A stretch of 64,000 nucleotides of DNA from an uncultured Paracoccus sp. (GTDB lineage Bacteria; Pseudomonadota; Alphaproteobacteria; Rhodobacterales; Rhodobacteraceae). Location: positions 1 through 64,000 of the forward strand of contig CAKTBJ010000004.1 of the NCBI GenBank assembly GCA_934533075.1. The letters are read 5' to 3'. The notes beneath the pieces were generated by a model. The model was not told the DNA's origin. It was given only the letters and a program-made list of their open reading frames with translations, and ran no database searches. Both the position numbers and the translations under genes were made by a program. Position 1 is the first letter of the stretch, and each line of letters begins with the position of its first letter. This document shows positions 49,944 to 60,609 of this stretch, piece by piece.

Positions 49944-51542
49944 ATGCCCAAGCTGACCCGCCGATCCCTGTTCCTGACCACCACCGCCGCGCTGGCCGCA
50001 GTGGCGCTGCCCCGCCTTGCCCTCGCGCAGGAGCCGGTGCGCGGCGGCACGCTGGTCGTGCACATGCCGCAGGAGCAGCGCATCCTGAACCCGGCCCTGC
50101 GCGCCTCGACCGGGGTCTATGTCATCGCCTCCAAGATCATGGAGCCGCTGATGGACCTGAACGAGGCCGGCGAGCTGGTGCCGATGCTGGCCACGGAATG
50201 GTCGGGCACGCCGGACGGGCTGACCTATACCTTCAAGCTGCGCGAGGGGGTGACTTGGCATGACGGCACCCCCTTCACCGCCGCCGACGTGCAGTTCACC
50301 GCGATGGAGTTGTGGAAGAAGCACCTCAATTACGGCACGCAGTTGCAGGCCAATCTGGAGCAGGTCGAGACCCCGGACGACCATACCGCGATCTTCCACT
50401 ATTCCAAGCCGATGCCGGCCGATCTGCTGTTCGGCGCCATGCCCGATCTGGGCTATATCGCGCCGAAGCATGTCTACGAGGGCACCGACATCCTGGCCAA
50501 TGAGGCCAATACCGCGCCCATCGGCACAGGTCCCTTCAAGTTCGTGGAATACGAGCGCGGGCAATATGTCGTGGCCGAGCGCAACCCGGATTACTGGCGC
50601 GAGGGCTTTCCCTATCTGGACAAGGTGATCTGGCGCTTCATCACCGACAAGGCGGCGGCCTCGGCGGCGATCGAGGCCGGGCAGGTGCATATGAGCAACT
50701 ATTCCTCGCTGCCGCTGGCCGATATGGACCGGCTGGCCAAGGATGACCGCTTCGAGGTCTCCTCGCGCGGGAACGAGCGCCAGCCCTTCCAGAACACCAT
50801 CGAGTTCAACCTGCGCCGCCCGCAACTGGCCGATGCCCGCGTGCGCCGCGCCATCGTCCACGCGCTGGACACGGATTTCTTCATCGAGAACTTCCTTTAC
50901 GGCAACGGCACCCGCGCGCATGGGCCGATCCCGGCGGTCTCGACGGCTTTCTTCCAGCCCGGCGCGACGGATTACGAATATGACCTGGACAAGGCCAATG
51001 CGCTGCTGGACGAGGCCGGCTTCCCGCGCGGGGCGGATGGCACCCGCTTCAAGGTGACGCTGCATGTGCCGCCCTTCGGCGAGGACCTGCCGCTGTGGGG
51101 CACGTTCATCCAGCAATCGCTGGACGCGGTGGGCATCGCGGTCGAATTGCTGCGCCCGGATTCGGCCACCTATCTGAAGGAGGTTTATGGCGACTGGAAC
51201 TTCGACCTGTCCACCGGCTGGCACATCTATCGCGCCGATCCGGCGATCTCCACGATGGTCTGGTATCGCTCGGGCAGCCCGGACGGCACCGCCTTTACCA
51301 ATCAATGGGGCTGGAAGGACGAGGCCATCGACGCCATGATCGACGCCGCCGCCTTCGAGGTGGACCCGGCGAAACGCAAGGCCCTGTATCCGCAGATCGT
51401 CGATGCCCTGAACACGGAAATTCCGCTGTGGATGGCCATCGACCGCATGTTCATGTCGGTGACCTCGAACAAGGTCCGCAACCACCACAACAACCCCCGC
51501 TGGCCGTCCAGCCACTGGGCGGATGTCTGGGTGGAAGAGTGA
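49944..51542 (+). CDS. Peptide-type ABC substrate-binding protein, Tat-type signal (532 aa)
   Basis: An SBP_bac_5 receptor. The leader carries a twin-arginine motif, T-R-R-S-L-F-L (residues 5-11), a hydrophobic stretch and an A-L-A-Q cleavage site, so export is probably by Tat. The mature protein has the family sequence S-K-I-M-E-P-L, L-R-E-G-V-T-W-H-D-G-T-P-F-T-A-A-D-V and A-P-I-G-T-G-P-F-K. It is followed by its two permeases and a fused ATPase, forming a complete importer. Its presence inside the operon implies the pathway substrate is imported by it. Confidence 0.92.
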   Translation: MPKLTRRSLFLTTTAALAAVALPRLALAQEPVRGGTLVVHMPQEQRILNPALRASTGVYVIASKIMEPLMDLNEAGELVPMLATEWSGTPDGLTYTFKLREGVTWHDGTPFTAADVQFTAMELWKKHLNYGTQLQANLEQVETPDDHTAIFHYSKPMPADLLFGAMPDLGYIAPKHVYEGTDILANEANTAPIGTGPFKFVEYERGQYVVAERNPDYWREGFPYLDKVIWRFITDKAAASAAIEAGQVHMSNYSSLPLADMDRLAKDDRFEVSSRGNERQPFQNTIEFNLRRPQLADARVRRAIVHALDTDFFIENFLYGNGTRAHGPIPAVSTAFFQPGATDYEYDLDKANALLDEAGFPRGADGTRFKVTLHVPPFGEDLPLWGTFIQQSLDAVGIAVELLRPDSATYLKEVYGDWNFDLSTGWHIYRADPAISTMVWYRSGSPDGTAFTNQWGWKDEAIDAMIDAAAFEVDPAKRKALYPQIVDALNTEIPLWMAIDRMFMSVTSNKVRNHHNNPRWPSSHWADVWVEE

Positions 51543-51564
51543 CCGGCTGAAAGGACGCGCGGCG

Positions 51565-52545
51565 ATGCCTATCCTCAAGCTGGCCGGAAAACGATTGCTC
51601 AGCAGCATTCCCACGCTGCTGATCCTGATCGTGGGGCTGTTCCTGCTGCTGCAACTGGCGCCGGGCGATACGGTCGACGCCCTGATGGCGCAGATGGGCG
51701 GCGGCTCGGCCGAGACGGCGGCCGAGTTGCGCCGCTTCTACGGGCTGGAGGGCAGCACCGCCGCGCGCCTGGGCGATTACCTGTGGCGGCTGGTCCGGTT
51801 CGATCTGGGCCATTCCGCCATCTACAACAAACCCGTGGCGACCGTGATCTTCGAGCGCCTGCCCGCGACGCTGCTGCTGATGGTCTCGGCGCTGAGCTTC
51901 GCCTTCGCGGCGGGGATGGCGCTGGGGGTGATCGCGGCGCGCAAGGTCAATGGCGTGCTGGATACCACCATCTCGCTGCTGGGGATGATCTTCTATGCCA
52001 CGCCGGCCTTCTGGCTGGGGTTGATGAGCATCGTGGTGTTCTCGATCCGGCTGGGCTGGCTGCCGCCGGGGGGCTTGAGCGAGATCGGCTCGGGCGCCAC
52101 CGGGCTGGCCAAGGCGCGCGAGGTGGCGCTGCACCTGATCCAGCCCACGGTGACGCTGGCGCTGATCTATCTGGCGGTCTACCTGCGGATCATGCGCGCC
52201 TCGATGCTGGAAGTGGCGACGCTGGATTTCGTGCGCACCGCCCGCGCCAAGGGGCTGAGCCAGGGCCAGGTCGTGCGCCGCCATATCCTGCGCAACGCAC
52301 TGCTGCCGATGGTGACGGTGATGGGCTTGCAGGCGGGCGCGATCCTCGGCGGCTCGGTGGTGATCGAAAGCGTGTTCTCGCTGCCCGGCATCGGGCGGCT
52401 GGCCTATGAATCCGTGGTGCAGCGCGACCTGAACATGCTGCTGGGCATTGCCTTCGTCTCGGCGCTGATGGTGATCGCGGTGAATTTCATCGTCGACCTG
52501 CTCTATGCGTGGCTGGACCCGCGCATCGCATCGGTGGAGGGCTGA
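51565..52545 (+). CDS. ABC transporter permease, DppB type (326 aa)
   Basis: The first permease of the operon's importer, with six helices and a coupling loop (D-F-V-R-T-A-R-A-K-G-L). The ATG at 51565 has AAGGA about 10 bases upstream; the frame is open from 51523. The next permease starts immediately after its stop (TGAATG). Confidence 0.93.
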   Translation: MPILKLAGKRLLSSIPTLLILIVGLFLLLQLAPGDTVDALMAQMGGGSAETAAELRRFYGLEGSTAARLGDYLWRLVRFDLGHSAIYNKPVATVIFERLPATLLLMVSALSFAFAAGMALGVIAARKVNGVLDTTISLLGMIFYATPAFWLGLMSIVVFSIRLGWLPPGGLSEIGSGATGLAKAREVALHLIQPTVTLALIYLAVYLRIMRASMLEVATLDFVRTARAKGLSQGQVVRRHILRNALLPMVTVMGLQAGAILGGSVVIESVFSLPGIGRLAYESVVQRDLNMLLGIAFVSALMVIAVNFIVDLLYAWLDPRIASVEG

Positions 52546-53376
52546 ATGGATTTCCTCCGCCGCTATCTGCGCAGTCCCGCCGCCGCCTTCGGCCTGATGC
52601 TGCTGCTGGCCATCGTGGCCGTGGCGCTGGCCGCCGACTGGCTCTATCCCAAGAACCCGCTGGGCCTCGCCGGGCGCCCGCTGCAATGGCCCTCGCTGGA
52701 GGGGCCGTTCATCCTCGGCACCGATGCTTCGGGGCGCGACATCGCCGCGCAGATCGTCCACGGCGCGCGCACCACGCTGGTCATGGCGCTGGCCTCGACG
52801 CTGATCGCCATCGCCGTGGGCATCGTCATCGGCGCGCTGGCGGGGTTTTATGGCGGCACGGTGGACAATGTGCTGATGCGCATCACCGAGGCCTTCCAGA
52901 CCCTGCCCAGCTTCATCCTGCTGCTGGTTCTGGTGCTGGTCATGGGGTCGTCCATGCAATCCGTGACCATCGTGATCGGCATCGTGTCATGGCCCGCCGT
53001 GGCGCGGCTGACGCGGGCCGAGTTCCTGTCCCTGCGCAGCCGCGAGTTCATCCAGGCCTGCCGCACCATCGGGCTGCGCGACAGCCGCATCATCTTCCGC
53101 GAGATCCTGCCCAACGGGCTGGCCTCGATCATCGTCTATGGGTCGGTGGTGATGGCGATGGCGATCCTGCTGGAAAGCTCGCTGGCCTTCCTCGAACTGT
53201 CGGACCCGAACGTGCCCAGCTGGGGCAACCTGATCGGGCATGGCCGCAAGGTGCTGCGCAGCGAATGGTATGTCTCGGCCATTCCGGGCGTGGCGATCCT
53301 GCTGACCATCCTGGCCGTGTCGCTGGTCGGGCAAGGCCTGAACGACGCGCTGAACCCGAGGCTGCGCCGCCGATGA
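52546..53376 (+). CDS. ABC transporter permease, DppC type (276 aa)
   Basis: The second permease of the importer: L-G-T-D-A-S-G-R-D periplasmic motif, Y-G-G-x-V-D-N-V-L-M-R, and a coupling loop near E-F-I-Q-A-C-R-T-I-G. The family is normally 280-300 aa. The stop overlaps the ATPase start (ATGA). Confidence 0.93.
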   Translation: MDFLRRYLRSPAAAFGLMLLLAIVAVALAADWLYPKNPLGLAGRPLQWPSLEGPFILGTDASGRDIAAQIVHGARTTLVMALASTLIAIAVGIVIGALAGFYGGTVDNVLMRITEAFQTLPSFILLLVLVLVMGSSMQSVTIVIGIVSWPAVARLTRAEFLSLRSREFIQACRTIGLRDSRIIFREILPNGLASIIVYGSVVMAMAILLESSLAFLELSDPNVPSWGNLIGHGRKVLRSEWYVSAIPGVAILLTILAVSLVGQGLNDALNPRLRRR

Positions 53377-55001
53377 CCCCGCTTGTCCGTATCGAGAACC
53401 TGTCGATCCGCCTGCCCGGCGAGGCCGACCGCCGCCATGCCGTCGAGGACCTGTCGCTGGACATCGCCGCCGGGGAAATCGTCTGCGTGGTCGGCGAAAG
53501 CGGCTCGGGCAAGTCGATGACCGCCTCGGCGCTGATGGGGCTGCTGCCGGACGGGCTGGCGGTGGACACGGGCCGCATCCTGCTGGGCGAGGAGGATTTG
53601 CTGACCTTCTCCGAGGCCCGGATGCGCAAGGTGCGCGGCGCCCGCATCGGCATGATCTTTCAGGAGCCGATGACCGCCCTGAACCCCTTGCAGACCGCCG
53701 GCCGCCAGATCGCCGAGGTGCTGCTGACCCATACCGGCATGGGCCGGGCCGAGGCCGGTGCCCGCGCCGTGGCGCTGCTGGCCGAGGTCGGCATCCCCGA
53801 CCCGCCGCTGGCGGCGGAGGCTTACCCGCACGAGCTGTCCGGCGGCCAGCGCCAGCGGGTGATGATCGCGATGGCGCTGGCGCTGGAGCCGCAGGTGCTG
53901 ATCGCCGACGAGCCGACGACCGCGCTGGACGTGACCGTTCAGGCGCAAATCCTGGACCTGATCCGCGCCATCCAGAAGCGGGTGGGCATGGGTATCCTGT
54001 TCATCACCCATGATTTCGGCGTGGTGGCCGAGATCGCCGACCGGGTGCTGGTCATGCAGCATGGCAAGGTGGTCGAGCGCGGCGCGGCCCGCGACGTGCT
54101 GACCGATCCGCAGCACCCCTATACGCGGGCGCTGATCGCCGCCGTGCCCAGCCTCGACCCGCCGCCGGCCCGCGCGCTGCCGGACGAGGCGGTGATGGCG
54201 GTGGCGGGCCTTTCCAAGACCTACAGCACCGGCGGCGGGCTGCTGGGCCGCACCCGGCGCGTCACCCATGCGGTGAAATCGGCCAGCTTCACCCTGCCGC
54301 GCGGGGCGACGATCGGGGTGGTGGGCGAAAGCGGCTCGGGCAAGTCCACGCTGGCGCGCTGCCTGATCCGGCTGCTGGACCCCGACGCGGGTTCGGTGCG
54401 GCTGGGCGAAGTGGAGTTCTCGGCCCTGCGCGGCGCGGAACTGCGCCGCAACCGGCCGCTGATGCAGATGGTGTTCCAGGACCCTTTCGCCAGCCTGAAC
54501 CCGCGCCGCAGCGCCGGCGATCTGGTCACGCAGGGGATGATCGCGCGCGGCATGCCCCGCGCCGAGGCCTGGGCGCGGGCGCGCGAGCTGTTCGGGCTGG
54601 TCGGGCTGGACCCGGAGGCCGTGAACCGCCTGCCGCATCAGTTCTCCGGCGGCCAGCGCCAGCGCATCGGGCTGGCCCGCGCGCTGGCATTGGAGCCGCG
54701 CGTGCTGATCGCCGACGAGGCGGTCTCGGCGCTGGACGTGTCGGTTCAGGCCCGCGTGCTGGAACTGCTGCGCGATCTGCGCGAAAGGCTGTCGCTGTCG
54801 ATGGTGTTCATCACCCACGACCTGCGGGTGGCGGCGCAGGTCTGCGACAGCGTGATCATCATGCGCCGGGGCGAGATCGTGGAACAGGGCAGCGTGGCGG
54901 CGGTGTTCGCCGACCCGCAGCACCCCTATACCCGCAACCTGCTGGCGGCGGTGCCGGGGCGCGGGATGCAAGCAAGCGAAGGGAATGACCGTGGACGGTG
55001 A
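53373..55001 (+). CDS. Fused dual ABC ATPase, DppD-DppF/GsiA-like (542 aa)
   Basis: Two complete nucleotide-binding domains in one chain. Each has Walker A GESGSGKS (about residues 43 and 315), a Q-loop (FQEP / FQDP), an ABC signature (LSGGQRQRV / FSGGQRQRI) and Walker B (L-I-A-D-E). Walker B of the second domain reads ADEAVSALD, the first ADEPTTALD. It energises the two permeases upstream. The end overlaps the flavoprotein gene by 17 bases. Confidence 0.94.
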   Translation: MTPLVRIENLSIRLPGEADRRHAVEDLSLDIAAGEIVCVVGESGSGKSMTASALMGLLPDGLAVDTGRILLGEEDLLTFSEARMRKVRGARIGMIFQEPMTALNPLQTAGRQIAEVLLTHTGMGRAEAGARAVALLAEVGIPDPPLAAEAYPHELSGGQRQRVMIAMALALEPQVLIADEPTTALDVTVQAQILDLIRAIQKRVGMGILFITHDFGVVAEIADRVLVMQHGKVVERGAARDVLTDPQHPYTRALIAAVPSLDPPPARALPDEAVMAVAGLSKTYSTGGGLLGRTRRVTHAVKSASFTLPRGATIGVVGESGSGKSTLARCLIRLLDPDAGSVRLGEVEFSALRGAELRRNRPLMQMVFQDPFASLNPRRSAGDLVTQGMIARGMPRAEAWARARELFGLVGLDPEAVNRLPHQFSGGQRQRIGLARALALEPRVLIADEAVSALDVSVQARVLELLRDLRERLSLSMVFITHDLRVAAQVCDSVIIMRRGEIVEQGSVAAVFADPQHPYTRNLLAAVPGRGMQASEGNDRGR

Positions 55002-56604
55002 CATCTGGGACGTGCTGGTGATCGGCACCGGCTCGGCGGCCTGCGCGGCGGCGTTGCGCGCGGCCAAAGGCGGGCTGAAGGTGCTGGCCATCGAGAAGAC
55101 CGAATGGCTGGGCGGCACCTCGGCCATGTCCGGCTCGGGCATCTGGATCGCCGCCAACCACATCGCCGCGCGCGAGGGCATAACCGACAGCCCCGAGGAA
55201 GCCATGACCTATCTGCGCGCCACCGCCCCCGAGGGCTGGGAGGCGGTCGAGGGCGGCCTCTGGCGCTCCTTCGTCGAGAACGGCCCCAGGATGCTGCAAT
55301 TCCTGGAGGAGAACACGCCCCTGGACCTGCGTCTGATCGAGGAGCCGGACCCCTATGCCGACCTTCCCGGCGGCAAGCTGCGCGGGCGCATGGTCTCGCC
55401 CATGCCGCTGTCGCGTCGGCTGGTGGGGCGGTTTGCGGGGCGGATGCGGCGCTCGACGCTGAAGCACAGTTTTACTTATCAGGAAATCGTCAACCACGAT
55501 GTCTACCACCACCCGATCCGTGCCGGGCTGCGGCTGTGGCCGAAGCTGCTGTGGCGGGTGCTGACCAATGCCGGCGGGCAGGGGACGGCGCTGATGGTGG
55601 GGCTGGTGCGCGGCTGTCTGGACGCCGGTGTGACCTTCCAACTGGACACCCGCGCTCTCAGCCTCACGCAGGACGAGACCGGCGCGGTCACCGGCGCCGT
55701 GGTCGAGCAGGGCGGCCGGCAGTCCACCATCACCGCCACCCGCGGCGTGGTCATCGCCACCGGCGGCTTCGACTGGGACGACGAGATGCGCAAGCGCCAT
55801 TTCCCCGGCCCGCTGGACCGCCTGGGCGCGCCGCGCAGCAATACCGGCGACGGGCAGAAGATGGCCGCCGCCGCCGGCGCGGAACTGGCGCGCATGGATC
55901 AGGCCAATGTCTATATCTGCCTGCCCACCCGCTACGAGGGCCAGCCGCACGGCCTCCCCATCGCCTTCCAGTCCGAGCCGCATTCCATCGTGGTGAACCG
56001 CCACGGGCAACGCTTCGTATCGGAAAGCTATTTCAACATCGGCGAGGAACTGGACCGGCGCGACGCGGACGGCCAGCCGGTGCACCTGCCGGCCTGGCTG
56101 GTCGGCGATCACCGCTTCTTCCAATCCTCGCTGCCCTTCCGCTGGTATGCCTCCTATGATCGGGACTGGGTGAAGCGCGCCGAGACCATCGAGGAACTGG
56201 CCGGCAAGCTGGGCCTGCCGGCGCAGGCGCTGAAGGCCAGCATCGACCGCTGGAACGACCATTGCCGCAACGGCAAGGATACCGATTTCCATCGCGGTGA
56301 AAGCGGCTGGGAAAGCTATAAGGAACACGCGCCGCAGGCGGTGCGGCTGACGCCCATCGACCGGCCGCCCTATATCGGCATGTCGCTGAACCGCTCGATC
56401 ATCGGCACCAAGGGCGGCGCGCGGACCAATGCGCGCGCACAGGTTCTGCGCCCCGACGGCAGCGTGATCGCCGGCCTCTACGCGGCCGGGCTGGCGATGG
56501 CCAACCCGATCGGCACCCGCGCGGTGGGGGCGGGCACCACCATCGGCCCGAACATGACCTGGGGCTTCATCGCGGCGGAGACCATGCTGCAACAGAACCG
56601 TTGA
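54985..56604 (+). CDS. FAD-dependent dehydrogenase, KstD/fumarate-reductase flavoprotein family (539 aa)
   Basis: A two-domain flavoprotein: FAD-binding D-V-L-V-I-G-T-G-S-A-A near the start, the G-G-T-S-A-M-S-G-S-G-I-W-I segment typical of 3-ketosteroid delta1-dehydrogenase-like enzymes, and a C-terminal G-A-G-T-T-I-G-P-N-M-T. Such enzymes add or remove hydrogen across a C=C bond next to a carbonyl. It is the last gene of the 17-gene operon; its start overlaps the ATPase gene. A hairpin-forming sequence (56606-56647) follows the stop. The steroid connection is only by family. Confidence 0.85.
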   Translation: MTVDGDIWDVLVIGTGSAACAAALRAAKGGLKVLAIEKTEWLGGTSAMSGSGIWIAANHIAAREGITDSPEEAMTYLRATAPEGWEAVEGGLWRSFVENGPRMLQFLEENTPLDLRLIEEPDPYADLPGGKLRGRMVSPMPLSRRLVGRFAGRMRRSTLKHSFTYQEIVNHDVYHHPIRAGLRLWPKLLWRVLTNAGGQGTALMVGLVRGCLDAGVTFQLDTRALSLTQDETGAVTGAVVEQGGRQSTITATRGVVIATGGFDWDDEMRKRHFPGPLDRLGAPRSNTGDGQKMAAAAGAELARMDQANVYICLPTRYEGQPHGLPIAFQSEPHSIVVNRHGQRFVSESYFNIGEELDRRDADGQPVHLPAWLVGDHRFFQSSLPFRWYASYDRDWVKRAETIEELAGKLGLPAQALKASIDRWNDHCRNGKDTDFHRGESGWESYKEHAPQAVRLTPIDRPPYIGMSLNRSIIGTKGGARTNARAQVLRPDGSVIAGLYAAGLAMANPIGTRAVGAGTTIGPNMTWGFIAAETMLQQNR

Positions 56605-56831
56605 ACCGGCGCGCAAGCAGGGTGGGTAGAACCCCGCCTTGCGCCGGGAACACGGCCCCGCGGATACAAATCCCACGGCCGTCCCTTCCGCCGACATGGC
56701 GCCGGAGAGTCGCTTCAGCCGCCCCGTGCAATGCGGCTGGCGACGCCGGCATGGCAAGACTCCCTGCGCTGCGGGCTTCTTCGTTGTGCAAATCCCCCCG
56801 CCGCGCCCGCCACCGGCGTGGCGCCGGCGTG

Positions 56832-58113
56832 TCACCCCAGCCGGTCCCGCAACCGTCCCACCGGATGCATGCGGTTGGCCAGTTGCACCGCGACCGCATG
56901 GAACGGCACTTTGCGCATGGCGGTGACCGGCACCGGCATCTCTGCATCCGTCCGCTGCCCGGCGGCCAGCCGGCCCAGTTCCTGCCCATAGGACAAGGCC
57001 AGCGCCACGCCGCGCCCGGAATAGACGCCGCCAAAGACCAGCCCCGGTCCCAGCCGGTAAAGGCGCGGCTGCCGGTCCGGCACCACCGCGAAGGTGCCGC
57101 GCCAGTATTCCGCGATCTGCGGCGCGCCGTTCAGCGCGGGGAAGGCCGCGCCCAGCATCTTCGCCACCCGCGCCCGGCCCTGCGCCTCGGGTGTAGTAAA
57201 CAGCCCATCGGTGCCGCCGCTGACCAGCCGCCCGTCCACATCGTAATGGAAATAGCGCAGATCGTTGCGCATGTCCGAAACCGCCGGATTGCCCTTCAGA
57301 ATCCGCGCCCGCACCTCCTCCGGCAGCGGCGGGGTGGCGGATTGATAGACCGAAAACGGGATCAGCGTGCGCTTCAGCCCCGGCCAGATGTCGCCGGTCA
57401 GCGCATTCGTGGCCAGCACCACCTGCGGCGCCGTCACCGACCCGCCCGCCGTGACCACCCGCCACGCCGTCCCCGCGCGCGCGATGCCGGTGGCGCGGCT
57501 GTTCTCATGGATCACCACCCCCTCGCGTTCCAGCGCGGCGGCAAGGCCGGTGGTCATGGCGAAGGGGTTGATATGGCCGGAGTTCCGCACGATCCAGCCG
57601 CCCAAGTAAGGGCTGCCGATGCGGTCGCTGACCTCGGCGCGGTCCAGCCACTCCACATCGGCGCCGAGTGCCTTCCATTCGTCATGGAACCGCCGCGCCC
57701 GGCGCAGGGTGGCCTCGGTATGGGCGGGCTGAATCCAGCCGTTTTGCTGCTGATGCGCGTCTATCCCGAATCGCTGCATCAGCCCGAAGGCCACATCCCC
57801 CGACCCCGCCACCAGGGCGTTGAACCGCTGGCCGATCGCCGGGCCGAACGCCGCCTCGAACTCGGACGGCGCGGCCTTGGAATGGTGCGAGATCACCAGC
57901 CCGTTGTTGCGCCCCGAGGCGGCCGAGCCGATCTCGTTGCCTTCCAGCAGCACGACCCGCAGCCCGGCATCGCGCGCGCCCAGCGCCGCCGCCAGCCCGG
58001 TGAAGCCGCCGCCCACGACCAGCACATCGGCCTGATGATCCACTGCCAGCGCCGGCGCGGCCACACGCGGCGGGCAGGTCTTGCGCCACAGATGCGGCGC
58101 CCGCCAATCGACT

Positions 58114-58121
<8 letters not shown>
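56832..58121 (-). CDS. DAO-family FAD oxidoreductase, amine/glycine-oxidase-like (429 aa)
   Basis: A flavoprotein oxidising a secondary or primary amine, of the PuuB/gamma-glutamylputrescine- or glycine-oxidase-like group. The dinucleotide motif V-L-V-V-G-G-G-F-T-G-L-A-A-A begins near residue 32; R-N-N-G follows, and the C-terminal R-G-V-A-L-A-L-S-Y-G is the flavin-contact end. The ATG at 58121 overlaps the LivF stop by 8 bases, so it is the last gene of the liv operon. It therefore probably oxidises what the importer brings in (an amino acid or amine). Confidence 0.88.
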
Positions 58122-58863
<742 letters not shown>

Positions 58864-59613
58864 TGGCGGTCCCCAGATAGGCAAGTTGCACATCGGCGCT
58901 GGCCTGCACCTCGGCCGGCGTGCCCTGGAACAGAAGCTGGCCGTGATGCATGACCACGATACGGTCGCACAGGCGCATCACCAGATCCATGTCATGCTCG
59001 ACCACCAGCATGATGAGGTCCGGGTGGCGCAGCGCGGCCAGCCTTTCGGTCAGTTCGGCGGTCTCGTGATGGTTCAGGCCGGCCGCCGGCTCGTCCAGCA
59101 GCAGCACGCGCGGGTTCATCACCAGGGCGCGGGCAATTTCCAGCATGCGCTGGCGGCCATAGGGCAGGCTGCCGGCCTCCGTGCGGGCAAAGCCTTGCAG
59201 GTCGAACAGGCGCAGCACCTCCATCGCACGCGCGCGCCGGCGGGCGTTCTGGCGGGCCTCGAAGGGCGGCCAGAGGATTTCCCGCCAGGTCCCGCCGCCC
59301 TCGGTGGCATAGAAGCAGACCTCCAGGTTCTCCAGCGCGGTCATCTGGTCGAACAGCCGGATGTTCTGGTAGGTCCGCGCCACCCCGGCCTGGCTGATCT
59401 TGTATTTCTTCATCCCGTCCAGGCGCTTGCCGTCCAGAAGGATGCTGCCCGCCGTCAAGGTATAGGAGCCGGCGGTGAGGTTGATCAGCGTGGATTTCCC
59501 GGCTCCGTTCGGGCCGATGATGCCGTGGATCAGGCCGGGGGCGAAATCGGTGGACACGTCGTCGGTGGCCACGTTGGCGCCGTATTGCTTGCGCAGGTTC
59601 TGGAAGATCAGGC

Positions 59614-60609
59614 TCATTTCCCGAACAACCCCCGCAGCAGGCGGTCGGGACCGAAGGTGCGCGGCACGATCCCGGCCGGGCGGATGATGATCAGGAACAC
59701 CATCAGCAGCCCGAGGAACAGCACCCGCCATTCGGCGAATTCGCGCAGCAGTTCGGGCAGCAGGATCAGGATGGTGGCGCCGACGATCACGCCGAGGATA
59801 TTGCCGATGCCGCCGATCACGATCATCAGCACGATCAGCACCGATTCCTGCAAGGTGAAGCTTTCCGGGCTGACGAAGCGTTGCGAGGCGGCAAAGATCA
59901 CCCCGGCGATCGACCCGATGGTGGCCGAGATGGCGAAGGCCGCCAACTTGGCCCGCGTGGTGTCGATGCCGACGCCGCGGGCGGCGTCCTGATCCTCGCG
60001 CACCGCCGCCCAGGCCTTGCCCAGCAGCGATTGCTGCATGCGGAACACCACCACGCCCACGATGCAGACCACGACCAGCAGCAGCCAGTAGATTTCCACC
60101 GGCCGGGCGAATTCCAGCCCGAAGGCATGGGCCTTGTCCAGCCGGGCGATGCCCTGCGGCCCACCGGTCAGGTTGTCCATGTTGTTCAGGATGATGCGGA
60201 TGATCTCGCCGAAGCCCAGGGTGACGATGGCCAGGTAATCGCCTCGCAGCCGCAGCACCGGGATGCCCAGCAGGATGCCCATGACCGCGCCCAGCACCAT
60301 CGCCACCGGGAAGATTTCCAGCAGCGACCAGTGCAGGCCGAACTGGCCGCTGGCGAGGATGGCATAGGTATAGGCGCCCACCGCATAGAAGGCGACGAAG
60401 CCCAGGTCCAGCAGGCCCGCATAGCCGATGACGATGTTCAGCCCGATGCCCAGCAGGATATAGATCAGCAGGCTGTTGACGATGCGGATGTAGTAATTCG
60501 GCATGAAGGGCGTGGCGGCGACCAGCACCAGCGCCGTGGCCAGCACCGTCCAGGCGACCAGCCGGTTCGCGCGCGGCCGCAGCGGGGGATCAAGGGCGGG
60601 GACGGCCAT
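59614..60609 (-). CDS. livM: LivM-type ABC permease (331 aa)
   Basis: A HAAT membrane subunit with about nine helices and the family cores G-L-N-I-V-I-G-Y-A-G-L-L-D-L-G-F-V-A-F-Y-A-V-G-A-Y and R-L-R-G-D-Y-L-A-I-V-T-L-G-F-G-E-I. It begins at the LivH stop (TGATG overlap). Confidence 0.94.
   Translation of the reverse strand: MAVPALDPPLRPRANRLVAWTVLATALVLVAATPFMPNYYIRIVNSLLIYILLGIGLNIVIGYAGLLDLGFVAFYAVGAYTYAILASGQFGLHWSLLEIFPVAMVLGAVMGILLGIPVLRLRGDYLAIVTLGFGEIIRIILNNMDNLTGGPQGIARLDKAHAFGLEFARPVEIYWLLLVVVCIVGVVVFRMQQSLLGKAWAAVREDQDAARGVGIDTTRAKLAAFAISATIGSIAGVIFAASQRFVSPESFTLQESVLIVLMIVIGGIGNILGVIVGATILILLPELLREFAEWRVLFLGLLMVFLIIIRPAGIVPRTFGPDRLLRGLFGK

Noticed and set aside
47856..51614. Very long minus-strand open frame (over 1,200 codons) opposite the B12 and binding-protein genes
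   Set aside because: It is antisense to clearly recognisable genes and its composition (His/Arg/Gly/Gln-rich, no domains) is that of a GC-rich shadow frame.
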